Shown piece by piece: positions 52,161-60,907 of a stretch of DNA of 64,000 nucleotides; the first letter of the stretch is position 1, and the number at the start of each line of letters is the position of its first letter. Under the pieces are notes generated by a model. It saw only the letters and a list, made by a program, of their open reading frames with translations. It had not been told where the DNA came from and did not search any database. This DNA comes from Coprovicinus avistercoris. Its GTDB lineage: Bacteria > Actinomycetota > Coriobacteriia > Coriobacteriales > Atopobiaceae. The position numbers were made by a program, and so were the translations under genes. The stretch is taken from the NCBI GenBank assembly GCA_018714895.1, contig DVMQ01000015.1, positions 13,673 to 77,672 of the forward strand, read 5' to 3'.

Positions 52161-52868
52161 TTAGTTCACCTCGGAAACAACCGCCTGAAATGCAGTAAGT
52201 GGATCCTCTGCCTGAACAATCGGCCTTCCAACCACCAGTTGACTTGCTCCAGCCTCCAGCGCTTGGGCAGGTGTAGCAATACGGATCTGATCACCAGGAT
52301 TGGCACCGGCAGGCCTAATTCCAGGAGTTACCAGAATTGAGTCGCTTCCCAAATCCTTGCGCAGTGCCCCAACCTCATGAGGAGAACATACAATACCGTC
52401 GCTTCCAGCATCACGTGCAAGCTGAGCAAGCAGACGTACTTCTTCTGTCAGAGGCGTAGAAATACCCACACGTTGCAGTGATTCTGAATCCATACTGGTA
52501 AGGACTGTTACTGATAAAAGCTGGGTTCTCGTCTGACGGCTGGCGGCAGCCGCCTCAACGCCTTCACGTGCCGCTTCGATCATAGCGCTGCCACCTAAAG
52601 CATGAAGGGTAAGCATGTCTGCGCCTGCCTCTGAGGCAGCTTTGGCAGCGCCTCGTATCTGATGTGGGATATCATGCAGTTTGAGGTCGAGAAACACCTT
52701 AAAGCCCATATCATGCATCTCGCTCACGATAGACGGACCATAGGCGTAATAAAGGGTCATGCCCACTTTTACCCACTGAGCTTGACCAGCAAGAAGTTTG
52801 CCAATATGCAATGCTTTTTCTCGATCGCAGTCGAGAGCAACAATGACTTTATCAGCGCCGTCTAACAT
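52161..52868 (-). CDS. pyrF: Orotidine 5'-phosphate decarboxylase
   Basis: A 235-residue decarboxylase producing UMP. Seen: VIVALDCDREKAL near 10, FLDLKLHDIPHQI near 60 with the catalytic Asp-Lys-Asp set, and VTPGIRPAG near 183. It is the last gene of the pyr operon and overlaps the pyrD stop. The gap downstream to mihF (52048-52160) shows no clear terminator. Confidence 0.96.
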   Translation of the reverse strand: MLDGADKVIVALDCDREKALHIGKLLAGQAQWVKVGMTLYYAYGPSIVSEMHDMGFKVFLDLKLHDIPHQIRGAAKAASEAGADMLTLHALGGSAMIEAAREGVEAAAASRQTRTQLLSVTVLTSMDSESLQRVGISTPLTEEVRLLAQLARDAGSDGIVCSPHEVGALRKDLGSDSILVTPGIRPAGANPGDQIRIATPAQALEAGASQLVVGRPIVQAEDPLTAFQAVVSEVN

Positions 52869-53785
52869 GCAACTGCTCCAATCAATTCGTTAATATCCGA
52901 AACACCCTGAGACTCTACCCACGTGGTAAGTTCATCTAAAATACGTGGGGCAGCAAGTGGGTCAACCAAATTTGCAGTGCCCACCGCAACAGCAGTAGCG
53001 CCAGCCAAAATACACTCTGCAGCATCTTCTCCAGAAAAAATGCCGCCCATTCCAATAATTGGCAAAGATGAGGCTTTATGTGCCTCCCATATCATTCTCA
53101 CTGCTATGGCATGAATTGCTGGTCCAGACACACCTGCTGTTGGACGTGAGAGCCTACTTTTACGAGTCTTCACATCAATAGCCATACCGGGAATCGTGTT
53201 GATGAGAGACAATATGTCAGCTCCAGCATCTTCAAGAGCAGCAGCGACTTCTCCCACACGTTCAGGAGCCATCTTGACTATAAGAGGCCGTGTTGTTCGC
53301 CCACGCACTGCTTTCACAACACTGGCAGCACCCTCGGGTGTTGCCCCCATTGCAGCGCCGCCTGAGGCTATATTTGGACAGCTTATATTGAGTTCTAAGG
53401 CATCGGCAAAGGGTGCCATCTCCTCATAGGCTTCCACTGCTTGAATATATTCATCAAGCGTATGACCAGCTGCCTGGCAAATGACACGACAACCTTTGTT
53501 TGACAGATCGCTCAGATAGGCTCCGCTCTGCTGCACAAACTGGGGAATACCCGGATTAGCAAGTCCGACAGAGTTCATAATGCCAGAAGGAATCTCACAC
53601 ATGCGAGGTGCTGGATTTCCCTCCCATGGTTCAAACGAACAACCCTTTGCAGTTATAAACCCCAATTGAGATACATCGTAAAAGCCTTCAAACTGCCATC
53701 CCGCACCAAAGGTGCCAGAGGCTGTTCCTACGGGATTTTGACATCTCATACCTGCCAGCTCTACGGCCATGGACACACTGCTCAC
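52862..53785 (-). CDS. pyrD: Dihydroorotate dehydrogenase B, catalytic subunit
   Basis: A 307-residue class 1B enzyme: NPVGTASGTFGAGWQF near 17, NSVGLANPGI near 70, ELNISCPNIASGG near 130 with the catalytic cysteine, and GMGGIFSGEDA near 248. Class 1B passes electrons to NAD through PyrK, whose gene is directly upstream. Start: the second of two adjacent GTG codons, forming a GTGA overlap with pyrK and sitting seven bases after GGAGG. Confidence 0.95.
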   Translation of the reverse strand: MSSVSMAVELAGMRCQNPVGTASGTFGAGWQFEGFYDVSQLGFITAKGCSFEPWEGNPAPRMCEIPSGIMNSVGLANPGIPQFVQQSGAYLSDLSNKGCRVICQAAGHTLDEYIQAVEAYEEMAPFADALELNISCPNIASGGAAMGATPEGAASVVKAVRGRTTRPLIVKMAPERVGEVAAALEDAGADILSLINTIPGMAIDVKTRKSRLSRPTAGVSGPAIHAIAVRMIWEAHKASSLPIIGMGGIFSGEDAAECILAGATAVAVGTANLVDPLAAPRILDELTTWVESQGVSDINELIGAVAC

Positions 53786-54576
53786 CACAGCACCTCCTCA
53801 GCCGAAAAAACGGGACCATCCATACAAGCGCTCGCATAGCCACCCTGAGCTAAGGCGACATTGCATGTTGCACACACGCCAAACCCACAGGTCATCATCC
53901 GTTCGAGAGAGACCTGACAATCCAATTCTTTTTCATGAGAAATCTGAGCAACCGATGCCATCATGGGCTCTGGTCCGCAAACATACAAACATCTGTATGA
54001 AGTGTCAGCCAAAAGCTTTTTAACTCCATCGGAAGCATAGCCCGCTATACCGTATGATCCATCGTCAGTGGTAACTACTACATTCCGAGCTCCAGCAGCT
54101 ATGAACTCTGCTTCTCCCCAGCATCTCGCTTTATCGCGAGCACCCAAAACCACATCAAAGGCAATATTTTGACTACCCAATTCGCGTGCAAGTCCCAAAA
54201 TAGGTGTAACGCCCACACCGCCTGCTACTAAAAGTATGGGTGAAGCCCCATTTTCTACACGCCACCCATGACCACAGGGACCGAGTACATTTGATGTATC
54301 CCCTGGTTTCATATGAGAAAGACGGCGTGTTCCATCACCCACAACTGCATAGATTGTTTCAAGTGTTCCTTCGCGCTTATCTACTGCGCTAAACGAGAGC
54401 GGGATTCTCACAATCTGGGATGGGTCGCCTGGAACATAAAAACTTTCAAATTGACCGGGCTTTATTGTTTGAGCAAGCTTAGGAGCGCGAATGACAAGGC
54501 GCCACATATCACAAGCAACAGGCTCATTTGTCACGACAATAAACTCATGGAGCCGTGCAGCAGAAGGAACTGGCAC
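53782..54576 (-). CDS. pyrK: Dihydroorotate dehydrogenase B, electron transfer subunit
   Basis: A 264-residue ferredoxin-reductase-like subunit. FAD site RIPLSFSAVD, NAD site VAGGVGVTPILGLAREL near 115, and a C-terminal 2Fe-2S set CGFGVCATCNVAL with a later cysteine in YASACMDGPV. I choose the GTG at 54576: the codons between an upstream in-frame ATG (54591) and this GTG spell AAAGGAGAAGG, a ribosome-binding sequence. Confidence 0.93.
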   Translation of the reverse strand: MPVPSAARLHEFIVVTNEPVACDMWRLVIRAPKLAQTIKPGQFESFYVPGDPSQIVRIPLSFSAVDKREGTLETIYAVVGDGTRRLSHMKPGDTSNVLGPCGHGWRVENGASPILLVAGGVGVTPILGLARELGSQNIAFDVVLGARDKARCWGEAEFIAAGARNVVVTTDDGSYGIAGYASDGVKKLLADTSYRCLYVCGPEPMMASVAQISHEKELDCQVSLERMMTCGFGVCATCNVALAQGGYASACMDGPVFSAEEVLW

Positions 54577-54596
54577 GCCTTCTCCTTTCATGCATC

Positions 54597-54617
54597 AGGC
54601 GCACATAGAGTGCGCCT
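54597..54617 (-). promoter_or_regulatory. Intercistronic hairpin between pyrC and pyrK
   Basis: AGGCGCAC and GTGCGCCT form a perfect 8-bp stem with a 5-base loop in the 52-base gap. No T run follows in the direction of transcription, so an mRNA processing or stability element is more likely than a terminator. Confidence 0.5.
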
Positions 54618-54628
54618 GACTTGTTTAT

Positions 54629-55936
54629 CTATTCGGAAAGTTTGGTGACTAATTTTCCAGAAGCAAGTTTTTGTACACCTGAAACAAACACATCACTTGC
54701 ACTGCCTGAAAGCGTATAGCCTAAAAACGCCGAATTCTTGGAACGTCCTACAAGATAATCTTTTGTTACTTCAAAAGTGGTTGAAGGATCAATGAGCGTA
54801 AGGTCTGCCTGAGAACCCGCGGCAATCGTTACAGGTTCCAACCTAAGAATGCGACGTGGATTGATCGACATTACCTCAGCCAGCTTCGACCAGCTCATCT
54901 TTCCCGACAGCACCAGATTGGTGAGCATAAGCGGCAGAGAGGTCTCAAGACCAACGGTGCCAAAATAAGCAATCTCCCACTCACAGTCTTTTTCATGGGC
55001 AGCATGGGGAGCATGATCGGTTACAAGACAATCAATAGAACCATCCAAGAGGCCCTCCTGCAAGGCCAAGGCATCGGCCGGCGTGCGCAGAGGCGGGTTC
55101 ATCTTGAGGTTTGTATTGTATTCATCGGTTATATCTTCTTCGTTTAAGAAGAGGTGATGAGGTGTTACCTCGCAGGTAACAGGAAGACCCTCAGCTTTAG
55201 CAGCACGTACCAGCTCAAGACCTTTTGCAGTGGAAATGTGAGCGATATGGAGCGGGCAGCCCGTAAGACGACACAGCTCAATGTCACGATAAATCTCAAG
55301 CTCTTCTCCAAGTGCCGGCCAACCAAACATGCCTAAACGTGTAGAGGCGCGTCCTTCATTGATAACACCGTTAGCGGTAAGAGATTCATCCTCACAATGG
55401 GCAATTGCTACACGGTCAAATTGGGAAACATATTCCATGCAGGTACGCATCATACCGGCACTCTGAACACCATGTCCATCGTCTGAGAAGGCGCACGCAC
55501 CTTCCATAACCATATCGCCGATTTCAGCAAGAGCCTCGCCTTTTTCGCCATGTGTAAGCGCTCCAATGGGACGTACATGACACATATCAGCGTCGCGTGC
55601 GCGCTCATATTCATAACGAATCTCGGCACCATTATCTATAACCGGGCTGGTATTGGGCATGGTTGCAACATCGGTGAATCCACCATGCACCGCAGCGCGC
55701 GTACCCGTTTCGATAGTTTCTTTGTATTCAAAGCCCGGATCGCGGAAATGGACATGCATATCAACGAGACCTGGAAGCAAATACTTACCCTGAGCATCTA
55801 TTACCTCAGTGACCTCATCAGGCTCAATGTGCTCGCCAACCTGGACAATGCAATCTTTATCAATAAGAACATCGCACACACCATCAAGGGATACCTGAGG
55901 ATCTACGACATGAGCTCCCTTAAGCAGAAATGACAT
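54629..55936 (-). CDS. pyrC: Dihydroorotase
   Basis: A 435-residue type I dihydroorotase. Zinc ligands DMHVHFRDPGFEYKE near 58, ATMPNTSPV near 90, HIAHIST near 228 and DHAPHAAHEK near 302. The ATG at 55936 has GGGAGGAG upstream and overlaps the pyrB stop; a longer in-frame version is rejected. Confidence 0.96.
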   Translation of the reverse strand: MSFLLKGAHVVDPQVSLDGVCDVLIDKDCIVQVGEHIEPDEVTEVIDAQGKYLLPGLVDMHVHFRDPGFEYKETIETGTRAAVHGGFTDVATMPNTSPVIDNGAEIRYEYERARDADMCHVRPIGALTHGEKGEALAEIGDMVMEGACAFSDDGHGVQSAGMMRTCMEYVSQFDRVAIAHCEDESLTANGVINEGRASTRLGMFGWPALGEELEIYRDIELCRLTGCPLHIAHISTAKGLELVRAAKAEGLPVTCEVTPHHLFLNEEDITDEYNTNLKMNPPLRTPADALALQEGLLDGSIDCLVTDHAPHAAHEKDCEWEIAYFGTVGLETSLPLMLTNLVLSGKMSWSKLAEVMSINPRRILRLEPVTIAAGSQADLTLIDPSTTFEVTKDYLVGRSKNSAFLGYTLSGSASDVFVSGVQKLASGKLVTKLSE

Positions 55937-56855
55937 CAGACTCTCCTCCCAGCAGCAGATACATCTCTGCCATACGAGTAAGTACACCAGCGTTTACCTG
56001 ATCAAGAATCCTGGAGCGAGCACAATCGGCTACCTCAGTATTGATTTCCATACCACGATTCATAGGCCCTGGGTGACACACAATTGCCCCTGGCTTCATC
56101 ATGCGCTCACGGCGCTCATCCAGACCATACAAGCGGTTATATTCACGACGAGAAGGAATTGCAGCACCCTCCATGCGTTCAAGCTGAACGCGAAGCATGT
56201 ACACAACATCCATGTCGCCAATAACATCGTCGAGAGCTGCGGTCTGTTCGCACCCATACCAAGAGGGATCATCCACTTGAAATGTAGGAGGAGCAACTAA
56301 GGCAACCTCAGCACCCATAGTCTTCAGCGCTGGAGCAAGTGAACCACACACGCGGCTGTGAGCAAGGTCACCCACGATTGCAACCTTGAGTCCATCGAGA
56401 TGACCAAAGTTTTCGCGAATAGTATAGAGGTCGAGCATTGCTTGCGTCGGATGCTGATGTTTTCCGTCGCCCGCATTAATCACCACCGCATCGGTGTTCT
56501 CAGTAATTTTTTGAGGGGTTCCCGCAAGACGAGCACGAACAATGAACATATCAACGTTCATAGCATCGATTGTTTGGATAGTGTCTGCCAGGCTCTCCCC
56601 TTTTACAACTGAAGAGGTGGAGCCACCCATATTGAGCGCATCGGCGGAAAGACGCTTTTCTGCTAGCTCAAAGGAGCTACGTGTACGAGTGGAAGGTTCA
56701 AGAAAGAGGTTGACAATCGTACGGCCACGAAGTGCCGGAACCTTTTTGATGGCGCGTTTGTTTACCTCAGAAAAAGCACGGGCCGTATCAAGAATCTGGG
56801 TAATATCATCTGCCGTAAGACTGTTGGTATCGATCAGGTGTTTAACAGAGAGCAT
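55920..56855 (-). CDS. pyrB: Aspartate carbamoyltransferase catalytic subunit
   Basis: A 311-residue enzyme for the committed pyrimidine step. Carbamoyl phosphate site FLEPSTRTRSSFE near 47, HQHPTQAMLDLY near 130, and CHPGPMNRGMEI near 264. The ATG overlaps the pyrR stop as TAATG. No pyrI regulatory subunit is present, so control is expected through PyrR. Confidence 0.96.
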   Translation of the reverse strand: MLSVKHLIDTNSLTADDITQILDTARAFSEVNKRAIKKVPALRGRTIVNLFLEPSTRTRSSFELAEKRLSADALNMGGSTSSVVKGESLADTIQTIDAMNVDMFIVRARLAGTPQKITENTDAVVINAGDGKHQHPTQAMLDLYTIRENFGHLDGLKVAIVGDLAHSRVCGSLAPALKTMGAEVALVAPPTFQVDDPSWYGCEQTAALDDVIGDMDVVYMLRVQLERMEGAAIPSRREYNRLYGLDERRERMMKPGAIVCHPGPMNRGMEINTEVADCARSRILDQVNAGVLTRMAEMYLLLGGESDVISA

Positions 56856-57424
56856 TATCGCGTGCCCTTCCCTTCTGCATTGTTCTGGGAGTCCCAAATC
56901 TCAACTGAATCAGTTCCATCAAGCGAAGAAACGTTCACCCGCACGTCTTCTTCGCGAGAAGAGGGCACATTTTTTCCAACATAATCTGCCCTGATAGGAA
57001 GCTCGCGATGCCCGCGATCCACCATGACAGCAAGCTGGAGAGTCTTCGGACGTCCATAGTCCATAAGCGCATCTAAAGCTGCACGAACGGTACGACCGGT
57101 ATAAAGCACGTCATCAACAAGAACGATGTTTTCTGCATCCACCGAGAAAGGAATATTGGTACCGTGAAGGACCGGCGCAATCGCACGGGTTACATCGTCT
57201 CGATAAAAACTGATATCAAGAGAACCGAAGGGAACTTTCACCCCCTCGATCTTGTAAATTTGCTCAGCTATGCGCTGTGCAAGTGGCACGCCCCTTCTTA
57301 CAACACCTACAAGAGCAATATGGTCTGCGCCCTCATTGTGCTCAAGAATCTCGTGAGCAATACGGGTAATTGCACGCGAGATTGCGGCTTCATCCATGAT
57401 GACAGCCTTCGGCTCACCTGTCAT
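56855..57424 (-). CDS. pyrR: Bifunctional pyr operon attenuator PyrR/uracil phosphoribosyltransferase
   Basis: A 189-residue phosphoribosyltransferase-fold RNA-binding regulator. PRPP motif IVLVDDVLYTGRTVRAALD near 98 is intact; VGVVRRGVPLAQRIA near 40 and SLDISFYRDD near 68 are PyrR-typical. With UMP bound it favours the terminator in the pyr leader. The start at 57424 has AAGGAAGGGAG upstream, placed right after the leader terminator. Confidence 0.95.
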   Translation of the reverse strand: MTGEPKAVIMDEAAISRAITRIAHEILEHNEGADHIALVGVVRRGVPLAQRIAEQIYKIEGVKVPFGSLDISFYRDDVTRAIAPVLHGTNIPFSVDAENIVLVDDVLYTGRTVRAALDALMDYGRPKTLQLAVMVDRGHRELPIRADYVGKNVPSSREEDVRVNVSSLDGTDSVEIWDSQNNAEGKGTR

Positions 57425-57439
57425 GGATCTCCCTTCCTT

Positions 57440-57478
57440 AAAAAAAGACGCCCCTGCCGACATGCGGCACGAGGCATC
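57440..57478 (-). terminator. Attenuator terminator in the pyr leader
   Basis: On the minus strand a long stem (GATGCCTC with GGGGCGTC including G-U pairs, continued by TGCCG with CGGCA) and a CATG loop are followed by seven T residues just ahead of the pyrR ribosome-binding sequence. A terminator placed between promoter and first gene is the classical attenuator position. Confidence 0.85.
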
Positions 57479-57536
57479 CGGAAAGGCGCAGAACAGCACC
57501 TTGAGCATATTTCACTCAAAGTCTTTTGGGCCTTGC

Positions 57537-57550
57537 GGGTATCTCGTACC
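57537..57550 (-). promoter_or_regulatory. Candidate antiterminator strand and PyrR-binding hairpin
   Basis: Minus-strand GGTACGAGATACC can fold as GGTA/TACC with loop CGAGA. The overlapping GTACGAGATACCC can also pair with GGATGCCTCGTGC (57479-57467), the 5' arm of the terminator, at 11 of 13 positions counting G-U pairs. This gives exclusive structures as in PyrR leaders, although the exact Bacillus PyrR consensus is not present. Confidence 0.5.
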
Positions 57551-57570
57551 GCGCTTAAAGGTCGGGCTTT

Positions 57571-57598
57571 ACTATACGCTCTTTTTTACAAGTTACAA
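57571..57598 (-). promoter_or_regulatory. pyr operon promoter
   Basis: Minus-strand TTGTAA (57598-57593), 16-base spacer, TATAGT (57576-57571). It lies about 150 bases ahead of pyrR, leaving room for the leader attenuator, and just after the terminator of the glycosyltransferase gene. Confidence 0.6.
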
Positions 57599-57605
57599 GA
57601 GAAAA

Positions 57606-57619
57606 CGGACAGTTGTCCG
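57606..57619 (-). terminator. Terminator of the glycosyltransferase cluster
   Basis: CGGAC and GTCCG pair around a 4-base loop, followed on the minus strand by TTTTCTC, seven bases after the last glycosyltransferase stop. Confidence 0.65.
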
Positions 57620-57625
57620 AAAAAT

Positions 57626-58684
57626 TTATGAGTGGGTCTTTCGAGGTCCATGCAAGAGGCGACGCATTACGCCATCAATGCCATGCCAATCGTAATAACA
57701 AGCACACATGAGAAGAGCTCGTCGTATGCGCGTAGGCCTTCGATTGTCTTTTGCCGCAAGAACAAGCGCACGAACTCCGGGCGTCAACCTTTCTTTTGCG
57801 ATTCGATCTCTTGACCATTGGGAAAGGATATTGCGCGATGTTTTCTGCCATATCTCAGCACAAGCATCATCGGAGAGGCGCAAAGCATCAAAAAGGATGA
57901 ATTCACAGATCCAGGTCAGCTGCATGGCGCAATGATCGTCAAGAATCCCGAGAGAAGCCCAGTCATCCATAATTTTTCGCTCAAGCTCAATGTGACACGA
58001 AAGCATGGCTGGTTTATCAGCGAGCATACGATTAAGCATTGAGTCGCCGCGCACGATGCGATAGTCGTAAAGCTTGTCATGGATAAGACAGGTACGACTG
58101 GAACGTGGGTATACCGCAAATGCAAATACTTGGTCTTCTCCATAGCTTACAGATTCGTCAAAACGAATCTTACAAGCTTCTACAAACGAACGACGGAGCG
58201 CCAAACGCCATGCAAAAGGCTTTGATGCCTCTTTCATGAGCAGATCTTCAGAAAATTTGCTGTAGATGCAATCTCGAGGACTGAGCACTTCTTCTAACCA
58301 TGGGTAGGATTCTTCCGCAGGCCAAGCACTTCCACCAAAGGTAAGAACATCAGCACCAGACTCATCAAGCGCTTGAACAATGCGTCCACAGGCTTGAGGT
58401 GTATATCTATCATCAGCATCGAGAAAACTTATGTAATCCCCTCTTGCTGCATCAATACCTTTATTCCGAGCGCTCGAAAGACCGCCATTTTCTTTAGAGA
58501 TCAAACAGAATCTGGCATCAAGATTGCAGTAGTGCTCACAAATTGCCTTGGAACCATCGGGAGAACCGTCATTGACCAGCACAACTTCAAAATCATCAAA
58601 ATCTTGTATAAGCAGGGAATCTAAGCACTCCGGCAGATATTGTTCAACGTTATAGACAGGAACTACTACAGAAAGACGAGGCAT
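57626..58684 (-). CDS. Family 2 glycosyltransferase (copy A)
   Basis: A 352-residue GT-A fold enzyme. LSVVVPVYNVEQYLPECLDSLL at the N-terminus, nucleotide site VLVNDGSPDGS near 36, SARNKGIDAARGDYISFLDADD near 70-92 with the metal-binding DAD. The C-terminal half has KPFAWRLALRRSF and GEDQVFAFAVYPRSS, shared with the gene at 59838-60905, its closest paralogue here. It likely adds a sugar to a surface polymer; acceptor and donor are unknown. Last gene of the cluster, with a terminator. Confidence 0.9.
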   Translation of the reverse strand: MPRLSVVVPVYNVEQYLPECLDSLLIQDFDDFEVVLVNDGSPDGSKAICEHYCNLDARFCLISKENGGLSSARNKGIDAARGDYISFLDADDRYTPQACGRIVQALDESGADVLTFGGSAWPAEESYPWLEEVLSPRDCIYSKFSEDLLMKEASKPFAWRLALRRSFVEACKIRFDESVSYGEDQVFAFAVYPRSSRTCLIHDKLYDYRIVRGDSMLNRMLADKPAMLSCHIELERKIMDDWASLGILDDHCAMQLTWICEFILFDALRLSDDACAEIWQKTSRNILSQWSRDRIAKERLTPGVRALVLAAKDNRRPTRIRRALLMCACYYDWHGIDGVMRRLLHGPRKTHS

Positions 58685-58687
58685 TAC

Positions 58688-59800
58688 TTATCGCCTCCCA
58701 CCTAAACGCTCAGCTAACACATGCCAAAGTGCTCCTATACCACCATAAGCCAGAATTTGGCGCACTGAAGCAAGGCCTCCGGATGCATCCTGTGGCAACT
58801 TCTCACGCACGCGCCTAAAGCGTTCCGGAGACGTGAGCAAGCATTGTAATTCGGTGAATTTAACCGGCCCCATAATCTGCTCATCTAAAAGACCTTCGTC
58901 CCTATCGGCAGCAAGGTCTGGACATGCTCGCTCAAGGAAAGTAGTTCTCAGCTCATCAGACAGCCTATCGTAGTTCCACAGATAGTTATTAAACTTCATG
59001 CGTCCAAGCACTTTGAGCAGCATGCGGTGATCTCCAGGACGCGCTTCGAGCCAGCGACGCATCTCAGCGTGCTCATCCATAACGCAAAAGACTTTTCCAG
59101 GAGAACGTACAGAAGAAGTTTCGTTATCCTGACGATATTTCAAAAGTGGTTCATCAATAAAGACCGCTCGCTGAGCTGCAGCCCAAACTTTAAAGTTAAA
59201 TCCAGCGTCTTGGTACGAAGCCCCCGGGGTCTCAAGAAACTGTATGCGCTCCTGCCTAAGAAAATCCGCTCGATAAAGCGCACTCCAAATTGAAGGTTTC
59301 TGATAAAAAATATCTAAACCATTCACTGTCGGAGTAACAACTTTGCCGATCAGATTTTCTGGCACAACATGAAAGAGTTCAGTTCTCTCGGCAGTATCCT
59401 CATTTCCGGACCACCACAGCCAAAAATTACCTTTAACCACCTCTGCATTGTGCTCACAGGCAGTTTCGTAGAGTAAACGCAAAGCTCCTTGCGCCATTAC
59501 ATCGTCTGATTCAAGAATGGCGATATAAGTACCCCGTGCTTCAGCAAGACCACGATTCATGGAGATGCCATAACCAGAATTTGGCTTGTCAATAATACGT
59601 ATCCGCTTATCCCGTGCTGCATATTGCTCGAGAATGGCACGAGAGCCATCAGTAGAGCCATCGTTAATGACAAGGGCCTCAAAATTGGTGAAGTCTTGTG
59701 CTAGGAGTGAGTCGAGACAAGCTCCTACATAACGCTCAACGTTGTAAACAGGGATAAGAACAGAAATGCCTGGTGTTGTTACCCTATCGGCACTACTCAC
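58688..59800 (-). CDS. Family 2 glycosyltransferase (copy B)
   Basis: A 370-residue family 2 enzyme: ISVLIPVYNVERYVGACLDSL, VINDGSTDGS, DKPNSGYGISMNRGL and AILESDD in the GT-A domain. The C-terminal part has FLETPGASYQD and KYRQDNETSSVRSPGKV, almost identical in pattern to the gene at 60908-62065. Start: a GTG at 59800 with AAGGTGG upstream, in preference to a TTG six codons earlier. Confidence 0.9.
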   Translation of the reverse strand: MSSADRVTTPGISVLIPVYNVERYVGACLDSLLAQDFTNFEALVINDGSTDGSRAILEQYAARDKRIRIIDKPNSGYGISMNRGLAEARGTYIAILESDDVMAQGALRLLYETACEHNAEVVKGNFWLWWSGNEDTAERTELFHVVPENLIGKVVTPTVNGLDIFYQKPSIWSALYRADFLRQERIQFLETPGASYQDAGFNFKVWAAAQRAVFIDEPLLKYRQDNETSSVRSPGKVFCVMDEHAEMRRWLEARPGDHRMLLKVLGRMKFNNYLWNYDRLSDELRTTFLERACPDLAADRDEGLLDEQIMGPVKFTELQCLLTSPERFRRVREKLPQDASGGLASVRQILAYGGIGALWHVLAERLGGRR

Positions 59801-59837
59801 AAGCCACCTTCTTTGCAAACATGCATACTACGAGCAC

Positions 59838-60905
59838 TTATCTGCCTCGTCTCAAAGCATAAAGAAGCCTCTTGGCCGAAGCAATAATGCCGCGTTGACG
59901 AATAAAGTGAAAAGCTAAATGTACCGGAGCAACCCCCTTACGAGTGCCTTGAGCGCAAAGCTCAGCATCTTTAAGGCACATACGCGTAGGCAAGGCAAGC
60001 CGGGCCTGAATCTGCTTATCAAAATGGCTTCCGACAGAATCCCACCATCGAATCCAAAAAGCCCGTTGATCTTTTATGGGAAGCTTGCTCGCATCAAAGA
60101 GTACAAATTCGAGACACCAACTGAGAAGTTCGACAGGCGCGAGACTCATAAACCCGTTTTCTTCCCAGTCTTTTAAGACTGCTGTCTCACAAGCCATATG
60201 CTTATCCATCTTGCTCAAAAGAGCCTCTGTACTCTGTTGCGAGGCATGTGTAAGCGAAGAGGTATTCATACGGTACAGATACAGCTGTTGAGAGCAGAGT
60301 GTCGTTTTCGAAGAACGCGGATAGGTGTAGAAACAGAAATATTGATCGTCAGCAAGCGTAAGATTGGGATGCCATCGGACATGTTCTCTGTTTGCAAACT
60401 CGCGTGACAGCGCCACGCGGCAAGCAAATGGCCGTGCTTTGGACGCAAAAAGAAGACGTCTATGATCAGCAGCGGAATTTCCTAATACAGCATCAGAAGG
60501 ATATAGTTGGCCTTCCAGAGAAGGATGCAGTTCATCTTCTGGGAATATCTTCATGCCAAATACCATGACATCACAAGCGTCGCGCATAAACGTGTTTGAG
60601 ATCACGCTACATGCGTAAGGCTCAAGACAGTCATCAGCATCGCAGAACATGACAATATCGCCCGTTGCACTCTCCATACCGGCATTACGGGCCGAACCTG
60701 GACCAGCATTTTGCTGTGATAAAACCTTCAGGCGTCGATCTGATAAGGCGCGCTGCTTAAGAATGTGAAGCGAGCGATCGCAAGACCCATCATCAACGCA
60801 AATTACCTCAATTTCTCTAAGTGTCTGGGCAAAGAGAGAGTCCAAACACGCATCGAGATAGCGCTCAGCATTAAAGACAGGAACAATAATAGAGATATGT
60901 GGCAC
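59838..60905 (-). CDS. Family 2 glycosyltransferase (copy A')
   Basis: A 355-residue enzyme starting at GTG. ISIIVPVFNAERYLDACLDSL, VCVDDGSCDRS, SARNAGMESATGDIVMFCDADD. RPFACRVALSREF and ADDQYFCFYTYPRSSKT place it with copy A. The two copies are diverged through most of the C-terminus, so a different sugar or acceptor is likely. It begins just after the stop of copy B'. Confidence 0.9.
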   Translation of the reverse strand: MPHISIIVPVFNAERYLDACLDSLFAQTLREIEVICVDDGSCDRSLHILKQRALSDRRLKVLSQQNAGPGSARNAGMESATGDIVMFCDADDCLEPYACSVISNTFMRDACDVMVFGMKIFPEDELHPSLEGQLYPSDAVLGNSAADHRRLLFASKARPFACRVALSREFANREHVRWHPNLTLADDQYFCFYTYPRSSKTTLCSQQLYLYRMNTSSLTHASQQSTEALLSKMDKHMACETAVLKDWEENGFMSLAPVELLSWCLEFVLFDASKLPIKDQRAFWIRWWDSVGSHFDKQIQARLALPTRMCLKDAELCAQGTRKGVAPVHLAFHFIRQRGIIASAKRLLYALRRGR

Positions 60906-60907
60906 AG

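Noticed and set aside
57164..57631. Plus-strand open frame over the pyr leader and pyrR
   Set aside because: The minus strand here has a promoter, attenuator and pyrR; the opposite frame has no motif.
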